A DNA stretch of 64,000 nucleotides from the NCBI RefSeq assembly GCF_964204645.1, contig NC_134034.1, positions 6,197,414 through 6,261,413 on the forward strand, read 5' to 3'. The notes under the pieces were generated by a model. The model was not told where the DNA came from, ran no database searches, and saw nothing but the letters and a program-made list of their open reading frames with translations. Shown here piece by piece: positions 1 through 12,754 of the stretch. This DNA comes from Tubulanus polymorphus. Its lineage: Eukaryota; Nemertea; Palaeonemertea; Tubulaniformes; Tubulanidae. The translations under genes and the position numbers were made by a program. Each line of letters starts with the position of its first letter. The stretch's first letter is position 1.

Positions 1-3000
1 CAGAACATGCCAAGTTGCATTCCTCGCCCGCCCTATTTGGAGAGATCGTTGGTCCTTTGCTGTCAGGTCTATATGTACACGATTCTGAATAATTAAAATA
101 TAAGAGATAAAATTGAATAGATTTTTTTTCAAATATATATATATATCATTCATTTGTTGACCGATAACTCTCGGCACGATGTAAAAATCCGGTATGTCCG
201 ATATACGTAGATGATCCACCAGGCGTATTTAATCAACTGCATTGACTGGCCTACGAGTGGAATGAGACGGGCACCGAGAATTTTCAAACCAATCTCGTTC
301 GGATTCAACTGATTTTATACTACGCTAGCCTAGATGAGATTCGTGTAGAGTAGCCGTGTTCGCCGGGTTTAGAATAACGAGACAAAGGTTAACTATTTAT
401 TTGACGCACGAGCTTTCGCTACTACTAATCTAACTTCACCAGGTACTCGTCTCGTTAGTAATTTGTACTATACATGTGTAATGTATGTGGCCGAGATGTA
501 CGACGAGTCACGTAATGGGCCGTCTCGCAATAGGTTCGGTTCCCATTATGAGAATGCCGGTTTGCTAGCGTATCTCTTTAACACCCGTATTGCTCGGGTT
601 AGTTTTACTATCAACGGGTGGCGCTGTGTGTAAATTTCACATAAATCAACGACTTTCGGCTATTAGCGGTACTTAAGACCACTTGAAAACATCATAGTCA
701 ATTACGGTAGTAGTGAACAATAAAAAGATACAGTACAAATATACAGTACGGTGTACAGTTAAGGACATGATTCCATAGGACCCATACCAGAGACATTTTG
801 TTCAGACAAGGACTATTAGTTAAACACTAATCTTCATTATCAGCAATTAACGATCTGGTGAATTAATTAGTGATTCGGTCTTTCGGTGGTTCGAGATAAA
901 ATGCCCGCAAAATAAGAACCTAACGAACTAGGGCTGACCACAAATTGCCCAACAGATAAATTTTCGAAACGACACAATCCAATCATGTTTGGTAACAAAT
1001 GTGGCGTGGACCATGGTCTTTTAACTGACCAATGCATGACCAGTACTGACCATGTAGTAAATTATTTGTTTGCAAACAATTAAGTTGTTTGGTGTCAAAT
1101 AACTAGATATGATGTGGGCATTAATCTAAAAATTGTTTAACTGACCAATGCTTGACCAGTACTGACCAGTTACCAGTGCTAACCAGAACCCCCATAAGTA
1201 ATTTATATGTTTAGTGAATCCTTCGTTGGTACTACTAGCTCTTACATTTAAATTTGTCGCTTGAAAAAGTCTTGTCCGATTTTTGTTGTAGGTAGCGAGC
1301 TAACTTTGAAATTCCGCTAAAATGCATAAGATTTTTACGTAGGGTTTTGAACGAACAACGTTTCCATTTGTAATTGTAACGTGCGCATTTGAGCCTGTAA
1401 CGTGCACATTTCACTCGCGTGAATGTGCGTATCGGTACCAACATGCGAGACTTGTCAAACTTTTACTATCAAGACTTTTAACCTGAACAAAGAAGATATC
1501 ATATCATATTATATATACATGAATAGATGGAATGATAATGTAGTAGTTTTAAATGTTTCGCAGCTGCTGTCCACTGACCACAGATCAAAGCTAATTGCCT
1601 GATATGAAATATATTTTTGTTATAGAGATGTAGTAGATCAGTGAGAATTCAAACTTATGGTTAATTTTGAGTGATCACAACGCTAACCTATAGAGAAAGC
1701 TGTAAGTCCTAAGAAAATATGCATTAAGTATAACATATCTTTCAATATAATGATGAAGTATTCAACTGGCCATCACAACAATAGTTTGACTTATCTTATT
1801 GAAAAAACCGGAGTGTTAATGGGAAAACCTTGAATTCGAAACAATTCCACACTCAATCGTTTACTTTGAAAACACAATTTGCATTTTGTGGACATGTATT
1901 TTTTTCTGCACCAAAAGCATGAAGTATATTATCTTTGCTTGTAAAAATTTGAAATTTTGGGGAAGATTTTTGGCCTCGTTAACCTGTGAACACGTCCTTC
2001 GTATATTTTCTAAGACCGACCCTTGAAAAAATGCTGAGAGTTCCGAGGATAATTTTGGTAGGATGTAAACTTAGGCTGCTTCGTATCCGTGGAGGGTTGC
2101 TAATACACATTAATCATAAGTACCATGAGATTCGATAGAATATCGTTTTTCAATCATACGTACACGAATTATCGCGATATAAAGATAAATAATATGTTCA
2201 TATACTTTTTACGTCTTATACTGTATATTTCTTTATTAGTATAAATAAAGAGTGGATCAGCAGGCCACCTGAGACCATTCCACGATCTAAGGTCAGTTGC
2301 CAAAAGTTATTAAGTTTACCAGTGGATAGTTAACATTTATAATGACAATTAAATTTTCATTGCTAAAATAACTTTGTACTTGTTGACTCAAAGCAGAGAA
2401 TTGAAAATACGATAATACGATACGAAAACTCAGTGTACAAATTCAAAAAGATTATCTCTAGTGAGAGATCGAACGTTGTGTCGTAATTTTCTAATGATAA
2501 AACATGGTTTGAAATTTGAAATGTGTACATAGTTGATCTTTTTCAATGTATTTAGTCATGTATCATATTGGATGATGGTTAATTTAAACTATCTTTTGAG
2601 AAACGGGTCCCAGAGCTGTATCCTTTACTCCTGTAATAGAGGATGCAATCTATTTGCGACAAACAGCTAGTGCAAATAGCTAGAAAAGGTAACAATAGTG
2701 CATTGGGAAACTGAGAGCAAGCGTACATTGGTTGTTCAGGTTTTTTGAAGGGGAGAATTTGTGGGAAAATTAATCATTACTGAGATATATCCGTGGCGAG
2801 CTTTTCCAGGGATTTAAAAAGTTGAGCTGTACACAAGGAAATTTTTGTAGTCCAATATCCGTGATTACCTCTGGCGTGGAGAGATACAATCTAAAACCAA
2901 CCCTAGAATCAAATATTTTACCACAATTTTTTATGATCAATAAAAATATTGAGTAATAGACATTCAAACAGTATTATCTAAATTCCACTCCATTTTAAAC

Positions 3001-4593
3001 TCATTCATCTCTTCACAAACTCCAACTTGTTGAACAGTCCACATTAAAATTAGGGACCACTATTCTTGCTCATCTACACACTGGCTACCAATCTAACAAA
3101 GGATTAAATTTGAGTGTTTGATGTTATAACAATACCAGACTGAGTTATGGATTCGGTTTCTACTTTTTGATTAAATATTCATATCACATATTGGGCATCA
3201 TTTTTACCAGTATTTATGGAATAACCTATCCATATATCATGTTCAATTTTATATAATCTGACTTTTGAGATGTCATTCAATCAATGCATTCACATGCGGT
3301 CGTCGCTTTCAATAGCCACCACGGACTGGCTCATTATTATTTCTTTGGCGATACCATTGGCGGACGATCCCACACGTTTCTTGCTCCAGCCCTAGAATGC
3401 TCAATATTCGTCATGAACCCCGATTTGAATTTAAATTCAAAATACTCCTAAAACACACCTGTTAACTAGATTACTCTAAAACACCTTTATGTGCAAGAAT
3501 CAGTGAAATTGGGGCTTTATCAGTTGTAGTCATCATTCGTACCCACGAATCTCGTATCGTATCCTATGAATGTGGAGACCCATCCTCGTAAAGAGAATGA
3601 ATAGGCTCTGTATCGTTCATAATCATTTGATATGAGGCTACGTGTCATCTTCAATTGAAATCACGTTGTTTTTTCAAGGGTGGGCGAGAATATATTCTTA
3701 TGTTTTTGTTTCTCTGAATGTTGCTATTTAAGAGTTCAATAATTTCAGTCTACCAAACAAAGGATTTTCCGTATGTTTCGTGACATGTTTTTCCATAACC
3801 CTAGGAGAGAATTTTAGGTATTTTTTGCGGATGACCGAAAGCTGCTGTCCCTTTCTAGTAATTTGATGATATCCGTCGAAATCTAAATTCTAAAAAGGAA
3901 TCAGGCATATCTTCTTGTTTGACTAAATATGAACTCAACAACAAGTGACACTCCCATCAAAGGCACCGAAGTAAAATCATGTGTCGAGTGGAGATGATAT
4001 TGTGTCAGAATTTCTTCAAAATCGGAGAAAATTGAATATTTTGAAAATAATCATTTTACATGTATGTTTAAATCCGTTATAACTGGAGCAATTTTCATGA
4101 AAAAATATCTATGGAATCATCGAAATGTAATTAAGAAGAATACTATGTTTAAAAAGTTATCAAAGACATTGGAAAAGAGTTTTCTGAATTCGTCAACTGT
4201 TAAACTAGTAACAACCAGATGTGTTCCCATTAAACCACCGACCGCGAGCCGAGTCGATGTGAGATGTGCCCTTCACTGAAAATCTCAAGTGCTATACAAC
4301 CGGTTTTTTAGGTGCCTCTGAATGTCGGCCGTTAAAAAACTGAACAATTCCCATTTGGAAAGGGCCTACGTAGTTAGAGAAAATTCAAGATGTGTATATC
4401 GTGTGATACAGGCTCCATATTTCATGTGCGTTTGGAATTTAACCTTGTTTATAACGAAACACGCATGTATTTATGCTATTTTAGATTTAAAAAGAGCGCA
4501 CGAAAATGTTTCATGAGACCCGCAAATAACGTCAAGTTATTCATGCATTTTTGATTTATATGAATACATTTCGCTTCGAAATCTTTAAATTTC
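1..4593. other. Intergenic AT-rich DNA, no gene recognised
   Basis: I see no conserved coding sequence, RNA gene or complete transposon here. Open frames are short and look like chance. The only structure I can support is a duplicated motif at about 1022-1168 (listed separately) and a short TA run near 135-148. Confidence 0.6.
1020..1168 (+). repeat. Paired TGACCA-rich repeat
   Basis: The phrase AACTGACCAATGC followed by TGACCAGTACTGACCA occurs at about 1024-1052 and again at about 1139-1168. The same GGTCA/TGACC theme returns in the 108-bp minisatellite at 5.6 kb, so the two are probably relatives of one repeat family. Confidence 0.55.
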
Positions 4594-5596
4594 TCAGGTG
4601 GATTATTCAATAAATTCACAACAGTCCATTATGGTTTAGTTTGACGCCAATCGTTCTTTTAAAGATCTTTCTTTCTCGAAGAAAGATTTTCTTAAAAACT
4701 TTGATTATGGCGAATCTTTTATGTGTCCGATAGTTAAACCTTCGGGTATTATACTAGAACACAAATTTTTAAAGATATTCATAACATACTGAAGGATATC
4801 ACAGTTTATACCCGAAGATATGCAGTTTGGATAGATCTTTTTGTTTCGACTCGCATGCGACAGTATAAACGGTACTTGATATAATAAGTGAACTTCATCA
4901 TTGATATTTTCACTAATCTACTTGAATTCCAAAAAAGAACTGACAATGAAAAAGGGTTACAGCTGTGACTGATATCACTCCAAATTTCAATTCCTATGAA
5001 CACTTTTCATATAAAGAAAACTATTAACGAAACAGTTTTTAGAGGCGAAGAATCCGCGTTACCATTGAATTTTCAAAACTTGAAGGAATGGTTAATGCCT
5101 CGGTGACCACTGGTCTAGGACGCGGTTTTCTGAAATGAAAGTGGCCAAGTCTAAAGAACGACTATTGTATCACATGATTTCAAATATTAGGAACCCAATG
5201 CGTTTAATGATTTAATTAATTGGTATCGCGCAGATTGGTTGAAAGACGTGTGTTAGTCACCTTGTGATTTAATTGTTTTTCATGCATCGATTAATTAATC
5301 TTATTATAACTTATTTGTAGGCGCTTCCCGCAAACATTTTCTATTCGTTGAGTTTTCAATCGCAGTACTGTTCAGATGATTCGAGTCAAGTAGTAAAAAA
5401 GTTTATGTATTAGCATTACTATGCAGTGAAAATAACGCACTGCGGTAAGTGAGGTGCTGTGATCCAGATGTGTAACCCATTTATGGGTAATAAATTTCCA
5501 TCATGTCAACGCCATTCAAAATCAGTAGCAAAACTTTCTGCTGGTTTCTAGAAATAGCAATATGACGACAAGCACTTTCGAATTCGACCACGATAT

Positions 5597-5935
5597 TTGA
5601 GAAGTTTCACTTGGGCAGTGGTGGTCAGTGATGGTCAATTTATGAATTTTAATGGCGAATCCTTTCTAGTTTCACACCAAATGCGGTACCGGTATATCGT
5701 TCTTTCAAGAAGTTTCAATTGGTCAGTGGTGGTCAGTGATGGTCAATTTATAAATTTTCAATGGCGACTCCTTTCTAGTTTCACATCAAATGCGGTACCG
5801 GTATATCGTTCTTTCAAGAAGTTTCAATTGGTCATTGGTGGTCAGTGATGGTCAATTTATTAATTTTCAATGGCGAATCCTTTCTAGTTTGACACCATAA
5901 CGCGGTATATCGTTTTCATATTCGAGAAGTTTGAA
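5597..5935 (+). repeat. 108-bp minisatellite, three units (two in copy B near 7850-8040)
   Basis: Units start at about 5616, 5724 and 5833. Each carries GGTCAGTGGTGGTCAGTGAT, that is GGTCA spaced every 10 bp, followed by a GGCGAATCCTTTCTAGTTT stretch and GCGGTACCGGTATATCG. Copy B near 7850-8040 has two units, so the array has changed length since the duplication. Confidence 0.85.
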
Positions 5936-5937
5936 TT

Positions 5938-6231
5938 ACAATTACAATTAGTTTATTGCTCCACAAAATTTACATTTGCACAGAGCACAAAAAACAGGTT
6001 CATACATTGTACACGTATCCATGCAGTTTACAGAATTCATACAAACACGGTTTAAATGAAAAGAAATACATGAATACTTATCAATCAACAATAGCTTAAG
6101 GCGGGCATTGAACAGTACATATTTAATATGAGTTAGAGAAACTTTGATCCTTGCTGTATAAAGCGAGACAGGTTACAGAGCTGTTTGCCTTTAGAATTTA
6201 ATAATTGTATCAGTTTGAAGGCACTTGGTCT
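5938..6231 (-). mobile_element. LINE 3'-end insertion with 19-bp target duplication
   Basis: The segment is flanked by a perfect 19-bp direct repeat, TATTCGAGAAGTTTGAATT, at 5919-5937 and 6232-6250. Copy B has this site once and unfilled. The left edge, read on the minus strand, ends with GTGGAGCAATAAA and an AATTGT-type tail, as expected for target-primed insertion of a 5'-truncated LINE. Its terminal 45 bases or so match the 3' end of the LINE at 27.1 kb. Confidence 0.85.
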
Positions 6232-6844
6232 TATTCGAGAAGTTTGAATTGGTCATTGGTGGTCAGTGATGGTCAGTGATGAATTTGCAATGATGATTCC
6301 TTAGTAGTTTGAAAACAAACATTACATGATGAATTTCCGAAATTCGAAGTCAAGTGTTCAGACTCGGGGATATCTCAATTGGTCAGTTACTGACCATCAT
6401 GGTGTCACCATTGTGGTCTATAGCTCAAATGAAACATGTGGAACCGACGAAGGGGCCCAAAAGCGTTAAGTCATTTCCTGGAGTGACGTGATCCAAAAAT
6501 GCCCTAACTGGAAAAGGCAGTCTCTCAATTGGATGAAACCAAATCGGACAGGACAATTAAAATTTGGGAAGGTCACAGGTAGTGGTCTTTCTACGAAGCC
6601 CACGCGGTGAGCGTATTATTATGAAATCTTTTTTTAAACCACCATGTACCACGAAGTAATAAGCATCGTTGTAAGCACTTGAAACAGCCATTAACCACTT
6701 GAAACTGTCAGATCAAACATCATACCGCATCCCCGCAAAGAGGGGTGGTTCAGCAAACCGGAGTTTTCATTGGCCTCTCTAGACTACCCCGCCAGTACGG
6801 GTAGCCGAGCAAACCGGAAAACTCATAATGAATCTTAAAATCTA

Positions 6845-8639
6845 TCAGGTGGATTATTCAATAAATTCACAACAGTCCATTATGGATTAGTTTGACGCCA
6901 ATCGTTCTTTTAAAGATCTTTTTTTCTCGAAGAAAGATTTTCTTAAAAACTTTGATTATGGCGAATCTTTTATGTGTCCGATAGTTAAACCTTCGGGTAT
7001 TATACTAGAACACAAATTTTTAAAGATATTCATAACATACTGAAGGATATCACAGGTTATACCCGAACATATGCAGTTGGATAGATCTTTTTGTTTCGAC
7101 TCGCATGCGACAGTAAAAACGGTACTTGATATAATAAGTGAACTTCATCATTGATATTTTCACTAATCTACTTGAATTCCAAAAAAGAACTGACAATGAA
7201 AAAGGGTTACAGACTGATATCGCTCCAAATTTCAATTCCTATGAACACTTTTAAAATAAAGAAAACTATTAACGAAACAGTTTTTAGAGGCGAAGAATCC
7301 GCGTTACCATCGAATTTTCAAAACTTGAAGGAATGGTTAATGCCTCGGTGACCACTGGTCTAGTACGCGGTTTTCTGAAATGAAAGTGGCCAAGTCTAAA
7401 GAACAACTATTGTATCACATGATTTCAAATATTAGGAACCCAATGCGTTTGATGATTTAATTAATTGGTATCGCGCAGATTGGTTGAAAGACGGGTGTTA
7501 GTCACCTTGTGATTTAATTGTTTTTCATGCATCGATTAATTAATCTTATTATAACTTATTTGTAGGCGCATCCCGCAAACATTTTCTATTCGTTGAGTTT
7601 TCAAACGCAGTACTGTTCAGATGATTCGAGTCAAGTAGTAAAAAAGTTTATGTATTAGCATTACTATGCAGTGAAAATAAAGCACTGCGGCAAGTGAGGT
7701 GCTGTGATCCAGATGTGTAACCCATTTATGGGTAATAAATTTCCATCATGTCAACGCCATTCAAAAACAGTAGCAAAACTTTCTGCTGGTTTCTAGAAAT
7801 AGCAATACGACGACAAGCACTTTCGAATTCGACCACGATATTTGAGAAGTTTCACTGGTGGTCAGTGATGGTCAATTTATGAATTTTAATGGCGAATCCT
7901 TTCTAGTTTCACACCAAAAGCGGTACCGGTATATCGTTCTTTCAAGAAGTTTCAATTGGTCAGTGGTGGTCAGTGATGGTCAATTCATGAATTTTCAATG
8001 GCGAATCCTTTCTAGTTTGACACCATAACGCGGTATATCGTTTTCATATTCGAGAAGTTTGAATTGGTCATTGGTGGTCAGTGATGGTCAGTGATGAATT
8101 TGCAATGATGATTCCTTAGAGGTTTGAAAACAAACATTACATGATGAATTTCCGAAATTCGAAGTCAAGTGGTCAAACTCGGGGATATCTCAATTGGTCA
8201 GTTACTGACCATCATGGTGTCACCATTGTGGTCTATAGCTCAAATGAAACATGTGGAACCGACGAAGGGGCCCAAAAGCGTTAAGTCATTTCCTGGAGTG
8301 ACGTGATCCAAAAACGCCCTAACTGGAAAAGGCAGTCTCTCAATTGGATGAAACCAAATCGGACAGGACAATTAAAATTTGGGAAGGCCACAGGTAGTGG
8401 TCTTTCTACGAAGCCCACGCGGTGAGCGTATTATTATGAAATCTTTTTTTAAACCACCATGTACCACGAAGTAATAAGCATCGTTGTAAGCACTTGAAAC
8501 AGCCATTAACCACTTGAAACTGTCAGATCAAACATCATACCGCATCCCCGCAAAGAGGGGTGGTTCAGCAAACCGGAGTTTTCATTAGCTTCTCTAGACT
8601 ACCCCGCCAGTACGGGTAGCCGAGCAAACCGGAAAACTC
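6845..8639 (+). repeat. Tandem segmental duplication, copy B
   Basis: Direct copy of 4594-6824 with scattered point differences. It lacks the LINE-tail insertion and so shows the uninterrupted target site near 8050-8075. It has two rather than three minisatellite units. High identity across introns of no apparent function suggests a recent duplication. Confidence 0.9.
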
Positions 8640-8675
8640 CACTGAAGAAAACGGTTATGAAAATCTTGAAAGCGT

Positions 8676-8750
8676 CATAAGTCTTCGGTTTCCCATTAAA
8701 AACATTTCAATGTCCTGCTTACGATTTTTAATGGGAAACGAAGACTTATG
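8676..8750. repeat. Long inverted repeat (hairpin), about 25-bp arms
   Basis: CATAAGTCTTCGGTTTCCC at 8676 is matched in reverse by GGGAAACGAAGACTTATG ending at 8750, with a loop of about 24 bp. Nothing coding overlaps it. It may be the remains of a foldback element. Confidence 0.75.
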
Positions 8751-8792
8751 AAGCCTAAAGACAAAATTGCGAGACACTTAAGTAAAAACTTG

Positions 8793-11761
8793 CAGGCGCG
8801 GATCCAGGATTTTTTCCAGGAGGGGGTGCATATTAAAAAATGTTAATGTTAGTCCAAAAAGATGCCTTGTTTCTCGTGATTTTGGAATCCCGCCCGCATC
8901 GAAAAAATCATCGGCAAATTAGCGATAAATATAAGTCCGCCCTCCCGCATCATAGCTCGAAAATAAATGTGTTTTTTTTAAATAAAAATTCAAATCCGCC
9001 CGCCCGCATTGATATAATAAACACATCGTCATCTTTTTATCTTTCCATTTCTCTATGAACGTGAATCGAGAAAAGTTGATCGTATAGATATCATCGGCAC
9101 CACTGGTGACTCGAACCCATATCAACGGAGTCGGTTACCGTAGGCCTATGTCAAATACCAAGGTCGCTGCGGTGCTATTTCCGGGTTTGATTTCTGGTGT
9201 TATTTTCATTTCGAAGCTATTTCTTATGGAAGCCCTGAGACGACACCTTAGGTTCATGAGAGTTCCCCAGTTCATAACTTCCAGATTTTATGATATTTCG
9301 AGTGTATTTGGGCATGTACAACACTATGAAATTACGCGACATAAAGAATCCTATTATAAGGATATTAAATCCGTTTACATCATGAATTAACTACAAAAAT
9401 GATGTCATGCATCAACCAAGACTGGTTGACTGTGTCCAATTCTGCACTGGCAGTCAACTGAAGTCGACCGGCAACCAGTCTATCATCAGCCATCTGCTTT
9501 CTTGATGGTTTATAGAAAATAAATAGATGTTTAAAATGTTCTAATAACGAGCGTTTGTTATCTTTTTCATCATTAAAACCCGAGCAGACACATCGAGAGT
9601 CACCACTTATTCGGAGTCACCCCCCTCACTAGCCCGCGCACAGAAAATCGGAGCACCCGAGCTACCTGCCAGAGGAGGAACGGAGGCGCCCTTCAACATG
9701 CCATTCGCTGGTTATTCAGTGTCTGAGCCTGAGACGTGGATCTTTGATAGAGCATCGTGTTTACATTCGACGTTTCGGTATCGCAGGCTTTTTGTCATTA
9801 GACGAACTCATGAACTTGAGAACTCAGGAAGTTATGAACTCGGAACTCATGAACTCAAGATATCGTCTCAGCCGCTTCCATAATTTCTCTTATTTTTCGT
9901 GCAAATGTGCTGCTAAGAATTTTAGAAAAATACCTCCCGCATCTGAAGAGAATATGTCATAGGGATATTAATGTTATAATAAAAATAAAAAGACACCTCC
10001 CGCGTCTCCAAAAAAATGCAAACAGTTCTTATTATTTCTACTTTTTTTTAAAAACCGCCCGCCTCGTCATGGTAAAAGGCAAAAGTGTGATGAGAAACAA
10101 GGCATATTTTTTGGCCTTAAGTTGCCGAAGGGCGGAGCACGTAACGAATATAAAGTGAGGCACAGGGGGGGAGCAAACAATTTTGAAAATACACGGCTGC
10201 GAGGTTCTTTGTTGGGGTACATCTGTCAACTGCATTATTGAAGAAGAAATGTGTGAACTAGCTTAATACATTTTCATAAAGAAAATGAAACGCACCAAGT
10301 GCGTGCTTGTCATACCCATCGTGACAATTAATGATATGCGGCATATTGTTTGGCCAAAAACAAGATGATATGGTGGTACGATAACCACACTCAAACGTGG
10401 TGAATAGATGATAAGATAAAAACCCACTATTTACAAATTAAAAGAAATCCAAAAATCGAGAATTTATTAATTGAAACAATCTAAAATATAAGAACACGAC
10501 GTTTCGATCTCACACTAGAGATCATCGTCAGGTGTGAGATATGAACTAAAAACAGGGGTATATATACAGAGGATGGTATGGTACCGATGATGTGGTACGT
10601 ACTGTCCGCCCGCGCTGTCTTGAGTACATTCCTTCAAGAAAGCGATTAAAACTGTTTTTGGGTAGCTGAGCGGGGGGGGGGGGGGGTATGCAAAATCTGC
10701 GTTTTGAAATGTACCGTACTTAATTCAGGATAAATCCTAGTCAAAGACGATGGAAATCAACCGGACTTTTTTCCTCGACAACATCTTATACTCGAAGAGT
10801 AATACGATACTAAAAACTACACGTAAACACTTTTGGACTACTTCGGTCGGATTGTGAATACTTTTGGACTACTTAGAAAACGAGTAAAACATACCGGGCA
10901 CTTTGATGTCCCGTGAAGGCACATTCACTTCAATCCGCACTGAGGGGCAGTAAACTGGCCTTTTGTCGCTTGTTCATGACCTGGAAATTGTTACTCCCCA
11001 AAAGCACGATGTCCAAAAAAAAACACGAAGCCTCCCGCACTGAAATGCAACACGTTGTTTTTGTTGACCAATGGAAAATGACACTTCAAAATATGGATCG
11101 TGGTCGCATCGACCCACCGACGACGCGGCCTGCGATTCAGGGACATTAAAGAGAATAAGTGAAATATTGCGCTGCAGACTGGGCAGTTGAAATGCCCTGA
11201 AAGATAATGGCGATTGTATTGTCAAAAAGTCTGTCATGGATCTTCAGGTCGCCTCAAAGCGCGTGCAAGACAGCCACAATGTCAGGCAACAGTGTGAGAA
11301 AATAAAATGGGCACGAAAAAATTTGCTAAGCGACGACCGTTACAGATATCACCTGACCTTTATGCCGTGCTGTAGGTCTACCATGACTATGGAACTAGCC
11401 CCAGTAGGCCTACAGCAGGGTTTTAATTCTGATGGTTTTCGGTCAAAATATCCGCAACGTAGTAGGCCTATATTAAGCCCGCGCACATTTATATTTACGA
11501 TTATTTCGCACGGAAAAATTGCATGCAAAAATATGAAACATGTTGGATTTGATGTGATCGTCTTAGAGGTCACATTATACCTTTATCTGGTCAAGGAGGG
11601 ATCGTAGCCTTCAATGAATCGCAAAAAGGCGTACGGCGGGCTTTAGATGCAGGAAAAATGTCAGCATCGGAAAGGTATTGATGACTCTAAAGCTGGGGCA
11701 CACCTTAATGACCATCGTATATATCAGCACCCAAAGCACCTCCCTCCTGGATCCGCGCATG
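8793..11761. mobile_element. Candidate decayed hAT-type element or pair of hAT ends
   Basis: The left edge reads CAGGCGCGGATCCAGG (8793-8808) and the right edge reads CCTGGATCCGCGCATG (11746-11761), inverted with one mismatch. The same terminus bounds the hAT MITE at 29558-30012. The interior has many CCGCCCGC/CTCCCGCAT tracts but no recognisable transposase. No 8-bp target duplication is visible, so these may be ends of two separate elements. A Penelope-like tail lies inside. Confidence 0.4.
10440..10535 (-). mobile_element. Penelope-like retroelement tail with hammerhead-like core
   Basis: On the minus strand the segment reads CTGACGA, then a GATCTC/GAGATC stem, then GAAACGTC, followed by an AT-rich tail. 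This order (CTGANGA, stem, GAAAC) resembles the minimal hammerhead motifs described in Penelope-like elements. One extra T before the stem departs from the consensus, so activity is doubtful. No reverse transcriptase or GIY-YIG domain is seen beside it. Confidence 0.4.
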
Positions 11762-12688
11762 TGAAGTAAACCGGGCCGGGGGATAGAGATTGACCTGAAG
11801 TCGAGCAGACAAGCTCGAATCAGCTGTATCGAACAAAAAAGCTTTTTGTGATGCAGGTTCAAGACGGCTTAAATGTGATCAAGTAACGGAACGGAATGCC
11901 AGAGAGGAACGGAAAGGAACAGGGACCGTATCACAAATATCTTTTCAATGACTATATATAATTTAAAAAGTCTGTCACCGATACATCCATCTACTAAAAT
12001 GAAATGAATACGTGGTGAAACAATAATTTTGGAATATTCGCTACAAATACCTGCGCCTATCCCAAACTTCCGGGCGCAGTCAAAAGCTTTTTAAAATCAT
12101 TTCCATCACATTTAATTCAATTACGTTTAATAGTAATACGTACGATCGATCCATAAACTTAAAAACATGATGACATCAGATTTGTAGAGAAAAACCAAGA
12201 AAAACACCATGCCGTGTCAAATGTCACCAATGCCTAGAACCCCCAAAATCTTAGGCCTAATAATCTTCAATTGTTTGGTTACCGGTGTTTAAGACATCTT
12301 TCCGATAGTCCTCGCATTGAAACAATTAGCCTGTTTTGAAAAGACCTTGCTGGTTTGTTTTTTTGAACAAACCAATGATCAATCAACTGACACGGTACCA
12401 TACAACAATTTCATATAATATATTATAAATCAGCGAGACAGGTGGATTTGCAAATCCAAAGCGATTTGCTTAGACAAAAAAAACGCCGGTTCAGGTGGTA
12501 AAAATGGAAAATATACGGGAGGTGGCGCTAGCGGACGGTCGAGCAATCGGCGTAGTTGTCAATCGCGTACATACCAACTGTAAATAAATGGAATCTCGAA
12601 TGTCATCGGCATCCAGGCCTGTATAGTGTAGTATCTTGAGGTCTTCCATCAGATTTCATACAACCAATCGTCAGCGGCGGACTCCTTC
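11762..12688 (+). promoter_or_regulatory. Upstream flank and probable 5'UTR/promoter of MINDY4
   Basis: This stretch precedes the first coding exon. An in-frame TAG at 12629-12631 with no ATG between it and 12689 fixes the start codon. The last 200 bp are richer in CG (for example GGTGGCGCTAGCGGACGG near 12523) than the surroundings, as expected near a promoter, but I see no TATA box at a convincing distance. The 11762-12450 part shows no gene. Confidence 0.35.
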
Positions 12689-12754
12689 ATGTCAGAGAAA
12701 GACTATATAGAAAATTTAAGCGAGTCCATCGTCAGAGAGTACCTAAGCAGAAAG
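12689..12754 (+). CDS. MINDY4: MINDY4 exon 1 (residues 1-22, start codon)
   Basis: Encodes 22 residues from the start Met, ending in IVREYLSRK before donor AAAG|GTACCA. Human MINDY4 has SLVREFLSRK at the same place, followed by GLKKT, and exon 2 here begins GLKRT. The junction is phase 0 in both exons. The ATG at 12689 is the first after an in-frame stop at 12629. The exon is far too short for ORF finders and is recognised only by this match. Confidence 0.88.

Larger units (their letters stand above)
4594..6824 (+). repeat. Tandem segmental duplication, copy A
   Basis: This block is repeated almost base for base at 6845-8639 after a 20-bp spacer. Both copies begin at TCAGGTGGATTATTC and end at GCAAACCGGAAAACTC. 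Copy A is longer because it has one more 108-bp minisatellite unit and a 294-bp LINE-tail insertion. The open frames inside both copies are short and not conserved, so I do not call genes. Confidence 0.9.

Noticed and set aside
9060-9150. tRNA-like B box (GGTTCGAGTCACC on the minus strand) suggesting a tRNA or tRNA-derived SINE
   Set aside because: No acceptor stem or anticodon arm could be folded by eye and no SINE tail is seen; too weak to call.
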